Positions 1 to 9,176 of a stretch of 64,000 nucleotides of DNA are shown piece by piece. The first letter of the stretch is position 1. Every line of letters starts with the position of its first letter. Origin of the DNA: Candidatus Palauibacter poriticola (GTDB lineage: Bacteria; Gemmatimonadota; Gemmatimonadetes; Palauibacterales; Palauibacteraceae); assembly GCA_012270965.1 (NCBI GenBank), contig JAAXHJ010000067.1, forward strand, positions 1 to 64,000, given 5' to 3'. Below the pieces are notes generated by a model. The model saw only the letters and a program-made list of their open reading frames with translations. It was not told the origin of the DNA and searched no databases. A program made the position numbers and the translations under genes.

Positions 1-2892
1 GTGCCGCGTCGTACAGACGAAGCCGGTGATCCGGTCCCCGTCCACGACGAGCGCCCCGTCCCCTGGCCGGTGGGCGACATCACGAGCGGTGGGCCGGTGG
101 GCGACGCCACGAGCGGTCCCGGTGCCCCCGTCGCCCGCAGGGTCGTCGACCCGGAGTCCCACGAGCTTTAGCCGCCCGGACTGCCCCTCGCAGTGGCGCA
201 GGGCCGCGGCGCCCACCTTGCCGGAGGCCGTGTCCTCGCGGTCCCAGAGCCAGCCCATGCCGATGTCGATGAGGGTGACGCGCTGCTCGGACTCCGTCCC
301 GATGATCACGTGTCCCTTCTCGGCCCGCAGACAGTTCTGCGCTTCGAGCCCGAACGGGCGGATGCCGTACTCCGAGCCGGCCTCCCACAACAGATGCCAC
401 ACGTACCGGGCGTAGCTCGCGCGCACGTGCAGTTCATAGGACAGCTCACCCACGAACCCGAGTCGCAGGCACCGCGCGGCGACTCCGCTTCCCACCTCGA
501 TCTCGCGACAGCCGAGGTACGGGAACGCCTCGTCCGACAGATCCGCGCCCGTGATCTTCCCCAGCACCCGCCGCGCATTCGGTCCCGCCACGTTGATGGA
601 GGCGAGGGCGTCGGTGAGGTTCACGAGGTTGTAGTCCCACCCGTCGTACCGCGTGTGGAAACGGAGCCACTCTACCGTGACGCCCGCCCGGTTCGAGCTC
701 GTCGTGAAGTAGAACTCGTCCTTACCCGTCCGCACGACGATGCCGTCGTCGATGATGTTGCCCGTGTCGTTGCACATCGCCGAATACGTGCAGTGGCCGG
801 ACCGGGTTCGCGTCATGTCGGAGATGTAGACGCGCTGGAGCGCGCGCAGGGCGTCGGGGCCCCAGATCCGGAACTTCCCCAGCGGCGAACTGTCGAGGAG
901 TCCGACGTTCCGCCTCACGTTGCGGATCTCCTCGAGACACTGCCGGTCCGCGCTGAAGTAGCGCGCCCGCAGCCAAGGCCCCGCCCGGCGGAACACCGCG
1001 CCCCGCGAGGCTTGGTCCTCGTGGAGCGGGGTCCGCTTGTGGATGTCGTGGTTCGGACCCGCGAGCGTCGCGAGGGAGGGAGGGATGACCGGCGGGCGCA
1101 CCGTGGTCGCGGGGAAGCTGCCGGCTGGCCGCCCCGCGATCTCGGCCATCGCCATGGCGAGGTTCTGGCCGGGCACCCGGTACTGCCCGGGGCCGAGGCC
1201 GAAGTTCCCGAAGCGCTTCGCGAGTTCGGGCACGTCGAAGCCGTAGGCGGCGCTCTGGGCCGCGTTCTTCCACGTACCGTCCTCGTCGAAATCGAGGAAC
1301 GCCTTGCGGCCGGGGGCGAGGCGCCGTCCGGCGGCCGGTCCGCGAACGATCGAGGAGCCCCGGGCGGGCCCCGGCAGGTCGGTCAGCCGCGCGCGCTCCC
1401 GAGTTAGCGGGCTCCCAACGCTCGCGCCACACGCCGCGGCGGCCTGGAGCCCCGCGATGCGCCCGGAACATGTGAGAGCCTCGAGATCGGTGAGCCGCAG
1501 CACGCCGCCCGCGGCGAACACGTCGGGCGGGAGGCGCTCAAGCTCGAAGGTCCGGGTGCGCTCGCCGTGGCGGAACCGCGCGCCGGCGCACGAGAGGACT
1601 CCGATGTCCGGTTGCCGCCCCGCGCTCGCCACCAGCAGGTCGCCCGCCACGCGCAGCGGGTCGCCCGCCGCACCGCTCCCCGCCCGGACCGCCAGTTCGA
1701 CGCCCCGCACCCGCCCCCGCCCGCGCACGCGGGTCGCGGCCCAGCCGGGCCGGAAGTCGATTCCCGCCGCCGACAAGGCGTCCACCAGTTCCGGGTCGTG
1801 CCCCTCGCGCCGGGCGTCGGCGACGACGCGCACTTCCACTCCGAGCGCGGCCAGATCCACCGCCGCCTCGATCCCGAGGTCGTCGGCCACGCTGAACGCG
1901 GCGGCCGCACCCGGCCGAACGCCGTACGTCCGCGCGAGCCGGATCGCCGTGTCGGCCTGCATCACGCCCGGACGATCATTGTGTTCGAACACGAGCGGCC
2001 GCTCGATCGAGCCCGTCGCAGCCACGATCGCCCGCGCGCGGCACTCCCAGTGCCATTCCCGCCGCTCCCCGTCGAGCGGCGCGCCGGGTCCGGCGAGCTG
2101 GAAGCCCGTGAGCAGGTTCTCCCCCCAGATTCCCGTCGCCGGCGCGTGCCGGAACACGCGCACGGACTCCATGCGCCCAAGCCGGTCGGCGAGGGCGGAC
2201 ACCTCGCCGGCAAGCGGACGGCCGTCCCGCACACGCCAGTCGAGATGTCCCCCCAGCCACGGTCGGCGCTCGAACAGGCATACGCGGAGACCGAGCCGAC
2301 CGGCCTCGAGCGCCGCGGACATCCCGGCCGGACCGCCGCCCACGACCGCCACGTCCGCGTGCAGGTAGCGCTCCGCTGCTTCCACCGCGCCCGCCCGGTC
2401 CGGCTCGGCCGACTCCACCGCGCCCGGCCGGTCCGCCGCGTCCGGCCGCAACACGCCCAGGCCGGCCAACCCGCGCATCCGTTCCTGGAAGAACCGCGCG
2501 GCCCACGCGGGGCGGTGCAAAAGCCGGTAGTAGAAGCCGGCCGGCATGAACCTGTCCAGCCGGTCCAGGAAACCGAGCGCGTCAAATCGCGGGTCGCCGC
2601 GCACGTTCTGCGCGCCGACCGCCATCCCCTCGCGCAGCGGCGTCGTTCCCGCCGACTGGTTCGGAACGCCGTCGATCGAGACGAGCTGGCTCGACCCTTC
2701 TCCCTCCAGGTCGTAGAGCCCCCGGGGCCGGTGATACTCAAAGCTTCGGCCAAGGGTGCGGACTCCCGCCCCCCAGAGCGCGGATGCGACCGTATCCCCC
2801 TCGAACCCCTCCAGCGCGCGCCCGCACCAGCGGAAGCCGAGCGGCCGCGAGCGGTCGATCCGCTCCGTCGAAGAGGGAGGCAGCCGGCTCAC
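1..2892 (-). CDS. soxA: Sarcosine oxidase alpha subunit (partial, runs off left edge)
   Basis: Large subunit of heterotetrameric sarcosine oxidase, which oxidatively demethylates sarcosine to glycine and passes the methyl carbon to tetrahydrofolate. The 964 residues present are in the family order: an N-terminal Fer2_4-like segment (FEGDTVASAL, RSFEYHRPRG), an FAD/NAD Rossmann domain near residue 180 (VVGGGPAGMSAAL), and a C-terminal aminomethyltransferase-like (GCV_T) half that carries the folate site. The frame has no stop down to base 1, where it still reads GCV_T C-terminal sequence (ITGFV), so only a short tail should be missing. The GTG start overlaps the soxD stop by four bases (GTGA), so translation is coupled. 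soxG would be expected beyond the left edge. Known of the family: SoxA binds NAD and noncovalent FAD. Confidence 0.93.
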   Translation of the reverse strand, partial: MSRLPPSSTERIDRSRPLGFRWCGRALEGFEGDTVASALWGAGVRTLGRSFEYHRPRGLYDLEGEGSSQLVSIDGVPNQSAGTTPLREGMAVGAQNVRGDPRFDALGFLDRLDRFMPAGFYYRLLHRPAWAARFFQERMRGLAGLGVLRPDAADRPGAVESAEPDRAGAVEAAERYLHADVAVVGGGPAGMSAALEAGRLGLRVCLFERRPWLGGHLDWRVRDGRPLAGEVSALADRLGRMESVRVFRHAPATGIWGENLLTGFQLAGPGAPLDGERREWHWECRARAIVAATGSIERPLVFEHNDRPGVMQADTAIRLARTYGVRPGAAAAFSVADDLGIEAAVDLAALGVEVRVVADARREGHDPELVDALSAAGIDFRPGWAATRVRGRGRVRGVELAVRAGSGAAGDPLRVAGDLLVASAGRQPDIGVLSCAGARFRHGERTRTFELERLPPDVFAAGGVLRLTDLEALTCSGRIAGLQAAAACGASVGSPLTRERARLTDLPGPARGSSIVRGPAAGRRLAPGRKAFLDFDEDGTWKNAAQSAAYGFDVPELAKRFGNFGLGPGQYRVPGQNLAMAMAEIAGRPAGSFPATTVRPPVIPPSLATLAGPNHDIHKRTPLHEDQASRGAVFRRAGPWLRARYFSADRQCLEEIRNVRRNVGLLDSSPLGKFRIWGPDALRALQRVYISDMTRTRSGHCTYSAMCNDTGNIIDDGIVVRTGKDEFYFTTSSNRAGVTVEWLRFHTRYDGWDYNLVNLTDALASINVAGPNARRVLGKITGADLSDEAFPYLGCREIEVGSGVAARCLRLGFVGELSYELHVRASYARYVWHLLWEAGSEYGIRPFGLEAQNCLRAEKGHVIIGTESEQRVTLIDIGMGWLWDREDTASGKVGAAALRHCEGQSGRLKLVGLRVDDPAGDGGTGTARGVAHRPTARDVAHRPGDGALVVDGDRITGFVCTTRH

Positions 2893-3206
2893 GACGAATC
2901 TCCCCCGCTCGCCTCGTTCCCGCTCGTCTCGGCGCCGCCGGGCCGCGCTTCCCGGTTCGTGGCCGGGTCGCGCCACGTCGAGAACCAGACGCCGCAGCCG
3001 GCTCCGTGATACCACCACTCCTCGCGCGGATCCGGACGGTTCATGCGGAACTGCGCCCAGCGAAAATGCGCCTCCGCCGCGGCCCCGGGATCCGCTCTCT
3101 CCGCGGCATCCCCCTCGGCCGGTCTCGGCCCCCGCTCCGGTCCTCCGTACGTGAACTCATACACGTCGCGCTTCCCGCACACCGGGCAAGTCAAGCGGAA
3201 CGTCAC
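2889..3206 (-). CDS. soxD: Sarcosine oxidase delta subunit
   Basis: Small zinc-binding subunit of heterotetrameric sarcosine oxidase, 105 residues, the usual size. It has the family layout: an N-terminal CPVCGKRD zinc knuckle, a mid-protein HFRWAQF segment, and WWYHGAGCGVWF, which supplies the other metal ligands. The start is GTG. It lies between soxB (28 bases upstream) and soxA (4-base overlap), the standard B-D-A order. The C-terminal 20 residues are low-complexity and Gly/Ser rich. The assignment rests on both the motifs and the position. Confidence 0.92.
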   Translation of the reverse strand: MTFRLTCPVCGKRDVYEFTYGGPERGPRPAEGDAAERADPGAAAEAHFRWAQFRMNRPDPREEWWYHGAGCGVWFSTWRDPATNREARPGGAETSGNEASGGDSS

Positions 3207-3234
3207 GGCGCCGGCAGCACAGTCGCGTCCACCG

Positions 3235-4572
3235 TCAGTCCCACTGTCCGTACTTCATGGCAACGGCCGTCTCGCCCATGTAGCGGTTCTCGAGGAAACG
3301 GCTCAGCGCGAAGGGCTTGAGAATCTCCGGCGCCTCTCCGCGCGCCATGAACTCGGCCATGTACTTTCCGGCCACCGGCCCGGACTTGAACCCAAAATAT
3401 CCCCACCCCGCGTCCAGGTAGAGTCCGTCGTGGGCGAAGTTGCCGTCGAGGATGGGCGCCATGTCCGGCGTCATGTCCGCCAGCCCCGCCCAGACTCTCA
3501 GGAAACGCACGCCCCTCAGGCACGGCATGAAGTCGGTCAGCGCCTCCGCCTGGTGCTTGAAGTAGCGCGCCGTGACGTCCGTCGTGTAGTTGACCTGCGG
3601 GTCCATGTGCGCGCCCGTCGCGATCTCCCCCTTCAGCGTCTGGTTCGCGTAGACATCGTACGCGCCCGAACTCACGACGTGGTGCAGGAACGGCTTGAGC
3701 GGTTGCGTGACCATCGCTTGAATCGTGAGCGGGTTCAGCGGCAGCTCGATGTCGAGCATCGCCGCGACGGCGGGCGCGTACCCTCCCGCCATGATCCCGA
3801 GCTTCCGGCATCCGATCCGCCCCGCGTTCGTCCGCACGCCCGTCACTCGCCCGCCCTCCGTGTCAATCCCCCGGACCTCGACGCCCTGATGGATGGCGGC
3901 CCCGTGCAGGTTGGCGCCGCGGGCCAGTCCCCACACCACCGCGTCGTGGCGCACGACGCCGCCCGGCGGGTGGTACATCCCCGCTTGGATCGGGTGCGCG
4001 GGCCGATCCGACACATCCAACGCCGGGACCAGTTCCCCGCACTGCCGCGCGTCGAGCAGTTCCAACCTTACGCCGCAGAACCCGGCCGTGTTGATCGAAA
4101 GCCGGAACGCGGCGACTGCGGCTTCGCTGTGCGCGAGGTTGAGGTTGCCGCAGTTGTGGAACATGAGGTTGAAGTCGAGTTCGTCCGTGAGGATGGGCCA
4201 CAGCTTCAGGCCCTCGTCATAGAGCGGGACGTTCTCCTGCGTGCGCTGGTTCGCCCTCACGATCGCGGTATTCCGCCCGGATCCGCCGAAGCCGATATAC
4301 TGGCTCTCGAGCACGGCGACATCTTGGACGCCGTGGTCCTTGGCGAGATAATAGGCCGTGGCGAGCCCGTGGATGCCGCCCCCGATGATCACCACGTCGT
4401 AGTGGCGACGGAGGGGCCTCTCCTCCCACAGGCGGCCCGGCCGTAAGACCCCCGCTCCAAGCGCGGACCTCAGTCGCCCCAGCGGTCTAACCGGCCGTGG
4501 CGAACGCCCCGATGCGTTCGAGCGCCGCCGTATCACGCCCGAAACTCTCCGCTCCGACGCGGGTTTCGCCAC
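3235..4572 (-). CDS. soxB: Sarcosine oxidase beta subunit
   Basis: DAO-family flavoprotein subunit that carries the sarcosine dehydrogenation site. It shows the FAD dinucleotide fold (YDVVIIGGGIHGLATAYYLA) and the GGVVRHDAVVWG segment, whose histidine is the covalent FMN anchor in characterised enzymes. The C-terminal DAGWGYFGFKSGP flavin contact is also present. The first ~55 residues are uncertain. The GTG at 4572 sits inside the right arm of a palindromic repeat (4493-4576), and residues 1-27 are translated repeat. The usual SoxB N-terminus seems to begin at about PLGRLRSAL, so the true start may be the GTG at 4536 or another non-ATG codon. No clear ribosome site is visible. Confidence 0.9.
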   Translation of the reverse strand: MAKPASERRVSGVIRRRSNASGRSPRPVRPLGRLRSALGAGVLRPGRLWEERPLRRHYDVVIIGGGIHGLATAYYLAKDHGVQDVAVLESQYIGFGGSGRNTAIVRANQRTQENVPLYDEGLKLWPILTDELDFNLMFHNCGNLNLAHSEAAVAAFRLSINTAGFCGVRLELLDARQCGELVPALDVSDRPAHPIQAGMYHPPGGVVRHDAVVWGLARGANLHGAAIHQGVEVRGIDTEGGRVTGVRTNAGRIGCRKLGIMAGGYAPAVAAMLDIELPLNPLTIQAMVTQPLKPFLHHVVSSGAYDVYANQTLKGEIATGAHMDPQVNYTTDVTARYFKHQAEALTDFMPCLRGVRFLRVWAGLADMTPDMAPILDGNFAHDGLYLDAGWGYFGFKSGPVAGKYMAEFMARGEAPEILKPFALSRFLENRYMGETAVAMKYGQWD

Positions 4573-4576
4573 GGCC
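4493..4576. repeat. Dispersed palindromic repeat, copy A
   Basis: GGCCGTGGCGAA at 4493-4504 pairs with TTCGCCACGGCC at 4565-4576. The interior contains a core (GATGCGTTCGAGCGCCGC) nearly identical to the core of copy B at 7564-7620 and, in reverse, of copy C at 34218-34280. It lies between the upstream FAD oxidase gene and soxB and supplies the first codons of the longest soxB reading frame. Confidence 0.75.
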
Positions 4577-4616
4577 TGTCAGGGTTCACGGAACGCGAGT
4601 CGATGGGACTGGGGCG

Positions 4617-5936
4617 TCAGCCGATGACCGAGTAGGACGAGTCGGGATTCATCGTCCGGAGCCGGCTGAAGAACCCGATATCGCAGTCCCGCCTCGTATA
4701 CTTCATGTGGAACCGTACCGGATCGGCGTCATGGTCGCGCCCGCCCTCGACCTGTTCGATGAGTTCGGCCATGAGTTGGCCCGCGACGGGCGCGTTCTTG
4801 AACTGGTTCCCCGATGTCCCCACCGCCATGTAGAAGCCGGGCAGGTCCGACTTGTCATAGATGGGAATCCAGTCGTCCGACACGTCGTAGAGGTCGACGA
4901 GTCCCTGCCGCGCCTCCGGCACGGGGAGTCCCCTCACCCGCTGCGCCTCGCGAAGAACCTGCGTTCTCCATTGATAACTGAACGTATTGTCATAGTCGTC
5001 CGGATCCTCCACCCACTCCAGATCATCGCAGGGCGGATCTTCCGACCCGATGAGAATGTGGTTGCCGACTTCGGGCCGCGAATAGCACCCGATATCGCTG
5101 TCCGAGATCAGCATCCCGACGACGTTATAATCCACGCCCTCGGGCGCCGGGACATGACAGACCTCCTGCTTCAGGGCGCGCGTCTTGATGTTCATCCCAT
5201 CCTCGACGCCCGCCATGCGGTTGATGACGAAGGAATGAGGACCGCCCACGTTCACCACGACGGGCGCCCGCATCTCGGACCCGTCGCTGAGGCGCACGCC
5301 GGCCGCTCTCCCGCCGTCCCGGAGGATCTCCGTCACCTCCGCGTTGAAGCGGAACTCGCCGCCCCGAGCCTCGCAGCCGAGCTGGACGTTGTGGCAGCAC
5401 AGTTGCGGGTCGTTGATGTACCCGGACTCCGGGATGTAGAGGGCTCCCGCCACGTCGCCCCCCTTCGGCCGGCCGAACCCCGGGTCCTCCTCCGTGACGG
5501 GGGGCCCGAACCGCCGCGTGTCGAGGACGGAGAGCTTCTCCCTCATGCCCGCCGCGTCGAGGTCCTCGTAGGCGACGTGCAGCTCGTCCAGACTCTCCCT
5601 CACCCGCCGCAGGTAGTGGTTCTTCTCCGTCTTCGTAACGAGGCAGCCGGTGTTGACATAGCGGGCGAGCCCGGAAGGGTCCGGCACGCCGACGTACTTC
5701 CCCCAGTCGAGCCAGTAGAAGTAGGACTCGCGCGCCATGGCCACGCCGTCCGGCGTCGAATAGTGAAGACGGATGATGGCGCAGGTGTTCGAGGTCGAGC
5801 CGTACCCCGCAGCCGGGAGTTTATCGACGTTGAGCGTCCGGAACCCGCGCTTGGCCAACTCGAAGCCGGTGCAGACGCCGATGACGCCGGCCCCGATGAT
5901 GATCGCGTCGTAGTCGTTGGACACCGCGGCCCTCAC
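4617..5936 (-). CDS. FAD-dependent amine oxidase (DAO family; sarcosine/dimethylglycine oxidase-like)
   Basis: A 439-residue DAO-fold flavoprotein: N-terminal dinucleotide motif YDAIIIGAGVIGVCTGFELA, substrate-domain strands in the middle, and C-terminal FYMAVGTSGNQFKNAPVAG for flavin contact. It resembles monomeric sarcosine, dimethylglycine and SoxB-like oxidases, but it is distinct from the soxB just downstream. It probably oxidises a related N-methyl or cyclic amino acid feeding the same pathway (inference). The GTG start overlaps the stop of the beta-lactamase-like gene by four bases. A second GTG four codons in (VSNDYD) is also possible. soxB follows after a 44-base gap that holds part of a palindromic repeat. 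Confidence 0.85.
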   Translation of the reverse strand: MRAAVSNDYDAIIIGAGVIGVCTGFELAKRGFRTLNVDKLPAAGYGSTSNTCAIIRLHYSTPDGVAMARESYFYWLDWGKYVGVPDPSGLARYVNTGCLVTKTEKNHYLRRVRESLDELHVAYEDLDAAGMREKLSVLDTRRFGPPVTEEDPGFGRPKGGDVAGALYIPESGYINDPQLCCHNVQLGCEARGGEFRFNAEVTEILRDGGRAAGVRLSDGSEMRAPVVVNVGGPHSFVINRMAGVEDGMNIKTRALKQEVCHVPAPEGVDYNVVGMLISDSDIGCYSRPEVGNHILIGSEDPPCDDLEWVEDPDDYDNTFSYQWRTQVLREAQRVRGLPVPEARQGLVDLYDVSDDWIPIYDKSDLPGFYMAVGTSGNQFKNAPVAGQLMAELIEQVEGGRDHDADPVRFHMKYTRRDCDIGFFSRLRTMNPDSSYSVIG

Positions 5937-7534
5937 CCGCCGATGCGCTCGTACACGGCGTGCGAGACGCGCTCGTTCCCGTTCGCGTCCGTGCTCCGGT
6001 ACTCGTTGTCGATCCGGTTTCCGTCCTCGGACAGGACGTTGATAATGACTTGCGTGACGCGGCCGTCCCGCCGGCTCGTGATCCGGTTCGTGAACTCATC
6101 GACGACCTCCACCGCCGTCTCGACGCCGTCCCGTCCCATCACGGGCCGGAATTTGCCATCGAACATCGTGTCGTAACTCCACTTCGACTCGCCGCCGCGG
6201 GCGTTCGTGGACTCGACGGTGATCCTCATCCCGCCGTCGCCGCGCGGCTCGTACGTCATGATGTTGATCGCCGGGCGCGGCGCGTCGGAGCGCAGCTTCC
6301 ACACCCCGAAGCGCGGGTTGTCCCCGCGGGCGGACCCTCCGGCCGAGGCCAGGCCGGGATTCGCCGCCGACCCCGAGCCGGCGTCCCCCGGGTTGAACAG
6401 GAAGTAGTCGTAGATGGCGCGGGAGATTTGGGCGATCGTGGCCTCGCGCGCCGGGACGGGCCGGTCGGAGTCTTTCACGAACACCACCGTGATCACGTGC
6501 CCGGCCCCGTCCGGAAGGTAGATGTATCCGACGTCGTTGGTGGTCCCGCCGATCGTTCCCGTCTTGTGGCCGACCGGCGTCCCGGGGGGCAGCACGCCCT
6601 TGATGCGGCCGGTGCCGGTCTGGACGCGCAGCATGATGTCCTTGAAGACCTCCGTGCTCATCGAGCCCAGCGCCTGCCCCGCCCAGGTCATGGCCAGGAG
6701 GTGCGCCATCGCGCGGGGCGTGGACGTGTCGCGGGGATCCGTGGCGAACGTTGCGCGCGCCGCCTCCCGATCGGTGGGGGAAACGTTGCCCGCGAGGTCG
6801 CGGAACTCCGACAGCGAAATGCGGCCATCCGCGGGAGTCTCGACGCCGGAATAATCCCCGATCAGCGACGATGTCGGCCGGTCCACGCTCAGGCCGTCGA
6901 CGCGCAGTTCCGCCATGCGCGCGTTCACGGCGTCGGGTCCGCCGGCTGCGGTGAGAGTGAGATCCGTCGCGCTGTTGTCGGAGATGAGGAGCATCAGCTC
7001 GAGCAGGTTTCGGAGGGAGAGCGCCACTCCGGGGTCGTCGAACAAATTCGAGATCGTGCCGCTGCCGGGATGAATGTCGGCGGGTTCGAGTTCGACCATG
7101 TCCGCAAGCGAGATCTCGCCGCGGTCGACCCGGGACAGGAGCTGCACCGCGATCGGAACCTTGTAGGTGGACGCCATGGGAAAGCGCTCGTCCTCGTTGA
7201 ACCACACCGCGCGACCCGTTTCGATGTGAACCGCCCCGACGCCCACCGCGCCCCCGCTGTTGGGTGCCAGGCGCTCGATCTCCGCCAGCAGACGCCCGAG
7301 GCCGGCGTCCCCCGCGGGCGTGACGGACTGCGCCGCGAGGGGGGCGGCGACACACAGTCCGACCGCCAGAGTCGCGACGGTCAAGGCCGCCGTGGCCAAG
7401 GTCGCCGTGGCCAAGGTCGCCGTCGTCAAGGTCGCGGAAGGCGCAGCTCGACTTCCTGCGGAGCGAGTTGAGGCGGCGGCCGCCCGCCTCGTGGCGGCCA
7501 ACCCGGTGAAGTGATGTCGTGTCCGAACGCGCAT
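5933..7534 (-). CDS. Class A beta-lactamase-like serine hydrolase with C-terminal lipocalin-like domain
   Basis: Secreted or periplasmic serine hydrolase of the class A beta-lactamase fold, 533 residues against about 290 for a simple enzyme. Catalytic motifs: S122-TY-K125, SDN at 185-187, and HKTG at 323-326. In the omega-loop region before RDTSTPRAMA a glutamate (about E257) sits near the place of the general base, but the usual ExxLN spacing is not kept, so beta-lactam hydrolysis is uncertain. Residues ~405-533 form an extra domain (FGVWKL..., repeated short strands) of a type seen as stand-alone secreted proteins in related phyla. The export signal contains a 5-residue repeat (TLATA). The gene is translationally coupled to the amine oxidase downstream. 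Confidence 0.82.
   Translation of the reverse strand: MRVRTRHHFTGLAATRRAAAASTRSAGSRAAPSATLTTATLATATLATAALTVATLAVGLCVAAPLAAQSVTPAGDAGLGRLLAEIERLAPNSGGAVGVGAVHIETGRAVWFNEDERFPMASTYKVPIAVQLLSRVDRGEISLADMVELEPADIHPGSGTISNLFDDPGVALSLRNLLELMLLISDNSATDLTLTAAGGPDAVNARMAELRVDGLSVDRPTSSLIGDYSGVETPADGRISLSEFRDLAGNVSPTDREAARATFATDPRDTSTPRAMAHLLAMTWAGQALGSMSTEVFKDIMLRVQTGTGRIKGVLPPGTPVGHKTGTIGGTTNDVGYIYLPDGAGHVITVVFVKDSDRPVPAREATIAQISRAIYDYFLFNPGDAGSGSAANPGLASAGGSARGDNPRFGVWKLRSDAPRPAINIMTYEPRGDGGMRITVESTNARGGESKWSYDTMFDGKFRPVMGRDGVETAVEVVDEFTNRITSRRDGRVTQVIINVLSEDGNRIDNEYRSTDANGNERVSHAVYERIGG
7385..7440. repeat. 15-bp in-frame tandem repeat in a signal peptide
   Basis: The motif GCCGTGGCCAAGGTC recurs three to four times with small changes. 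On the minus strand it encodes TLATA-like units in the hydrophobic part of the beta-lactamase-like export signal. A change in copy number would alter the signal length by five residues without shifting frame. Confidence 0.7.
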
Positions 7535-7563
7535 CGATCATGCTCCCTGTTCGTTCTGGCTGG

Positions 7564-7620
7564 CAGTCCGTGGCGAAACCCCGCTGCGTTCGAGCGGCGC
7601 TGCGTCCCGCCCACGGACTG
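7564..7620. repeat. Dispersed palindromic repeat, copy B
   Basis: CAGTCCGTGG (7564-7573) pairs with CCACGGACTG (7611-7620). The interior CCCCGCTGCGTTCGAGCGGC matches copy A and the reverse of copy C. It lies between the divergent beta-lactamase-like gene and the M20 hydrolase gene. Confidence 0.75.
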
Positions 7621-7747
7621 CTGGGCTCTCCTTTGTGCCGGTACGGTAGCCGTTGTGCAACTCGCGGACGAGGCCATCCGAGCCGGGTCGCCCCGGCAGG
7701 CCCGCCGGTGGCATACTCCGCGATTCACGCAGGTGGGAGGGAGGACG

Positions 7748-9157
7748 ATGTCGGGCAATCGGAACAAGGCTGCCGCGAGACGTTCCCGCGGGAACGCGGC
7801 GAGGACTGGCGCGATTTCACCCCAGGGCGCCGCGAAGGCGGAGCCGGCCGGGAACGTGGAGTCGGTCGGGAGCCGGGGGCCGGCCGCGAACGGCGGCGCG
7901 CTGACCCGTGAGGAGCGCCGAGTCGCGGACGCCGTGGACCCGCGGCGACTCCTCGCGCTGCTTGCCGATCTCGTCGTGATCGAGAGCGTCGCGAACCGCG
8001 AGACGCCGGCTCAGGAACGCGTGGCCAAGGAGATGCGGGCCATCGGTCTCGAGACCGATGTGTGGGACATCGACTTCGAGCGGCTGCGCCGACACCCCGC
8101 CTACACCGCCGACGTGGACCGCCGCGAGGGTTTGGGAGTCGTCGGAACCGTGGGGCGGGGAGAGGGCCGCACGCTGATCCTCAACGGCCACATCGATGTC
8201 GTACCCGCGGGGGAGATCGAGCGCTGGACGCACCCGCCCTTCGAACTCACGGAGCGCGGCGGGCGTCTGTTCGGGCGCGGGGTGGTGGACATGAAGGGGC
8301 AACTGTGCAGCGTGTTGGCGGCCGCGCGGGCGCTACGCGATGCGGGGATCGAGGTGGCCGGCGCTCTCCAGATCCAGAGCGTGATCGGCGAGGAGGATGG
8401 AGGCTCCGGGATGCTGGCCACGATCGAGCGCGGCCATACGGGGGACGGCGCGATCATCGTCGAGCCGACCGAGTTCGTCATCGGGCCCGCGCAGGCCGGC
8501 GCGCTCAGCTTCCGGCTCACCGTTCCCGGTCTGGCCGCGCACGGGGCGATGCGGGAGGAAGGGGTGGATCCGGTTGAGAAGTTCATCCCGATCTTCCAGC
8601 GACTCCGAGTTCTCGAAACGGAGCGCAACCGCGACGTGGCCGACCCGCTCTTCCGCGGGGAAGCGCTGCCGTACGCCCTGACCATGGGGCGGCTCCGGGC
8701 CGGGATCTGGCCCTCGACGGTGGCGGAGAGCCTCGTCGTCGAGGGCCGCTACGGCATCGCGCCCGGGGAGGACGTTGCCGGCGCGCGCCGTGCGCTGGAG
8801 GACGCCGTGGCCGAGGCCGCCGCCGGTGACGCCTGGCTGCGCGACCACCCGCCCACCGTCGAGTGGGCCGGGGCGCAGTTCGCGGCCGCCCGCACGGACG
8901 CGCGCGACCCCGTGGTCGGCACCCTGGCCGGCGCCGTGCGTTCACTCGGCGGCACGGAACCTCGCGTCGGGGGCGTGCGCTACGGCGCGGACATGCGGCT
9001 CCTCGTCAACCAGGGCCACGTGCCCACGGTGCTCTTCGGCCCCGGCGACGTCCGGGAGGCCCATCGCCCCGACGAGAGCATCCGCGCCGGCGCCCTCGTC
9101 GAACTGGCCCGCATCCTCGCCGTCACCGCGATCCGCTTCTGCGGAACCCGGCGCTGA
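7748..9157 (+). CDS. M20 family metallohydrolase (ArgE/DapE-like deacetylase or peptidase)
   Basis: Zinc-dependent amidohydrolase of 469 residues. Metal ligands and catalytic residues are visible: LNGHIDVVPAG (H148, D150), GVVDMKG (D181), GEEDGG (catalytic E215 with metal-binding E216), and a C-terminal histidine in GDVREAHRPDE. The central lid domain (VPGLAAHG) is present. It resembles acetylornithine deacetylase and succinyl-diaminopimelate desuccinylase, but no arginine or lysine genes are nearby, so it may act on another N-acyl amino acid or dipeptide. The ATG at 7748 was chosen because GGGAGGGAGG lies just upstream. Longer in-frame versions would run through palindromic repeat copy B. 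The first ~50 residues are low-complexity and variable-looking. Confidence 0.88.
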   Translation: MSGNRNKAAARRSRGNAARTGAISPQGAAKAEPAGNVESVGSRGPAANGGALTREERRVADAVDPRRLLALLADLVVIESVANRETPAQERVAKEMRAIGLETDVWDIDFERLRRHPAYTADVDRREGLGVVGTVGRGEGRTLILNGHIDVVPAGEIERWTHPPFELTERGGRLFGRGVVDMKGQLCSVLAAARALRDAGIEVAGALQIQSVIGEEDGGSGMLATIERGHTGDGAIIVEPTEFVIGPAQAGALSFRLTVPGLAAHGAMREEGVDPVEKFIPIFQRLRVLETERNRDVADPLFRGEALPYALTMGRLRAGIWPSTVAESLVVEGRYGIAPGEDVAGARRALEDAVAEAAAGDAWLRDHPPTVEWAGAQFAAARTDARDPVVGTLAGAVRSLGGTEPRVGGVRYGADMRLLVNQGHVPTVLFGPGDVREAHRPDESIRAGALVELARILAVTAIRFCGTRR

Positions 9158-9176
9158 CCAGCAGCGCCCCGGTCTG

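Noticed and set aside
193-3009. Long plus-strand reading frames opposite soxA and soxD
   Set aside because: They are Arg/Pro-rich with no domain features, while the minus strand encodes the whole sarcosine oxidase alpha chain in one uninterrupted frame and the delta subunit in the next.
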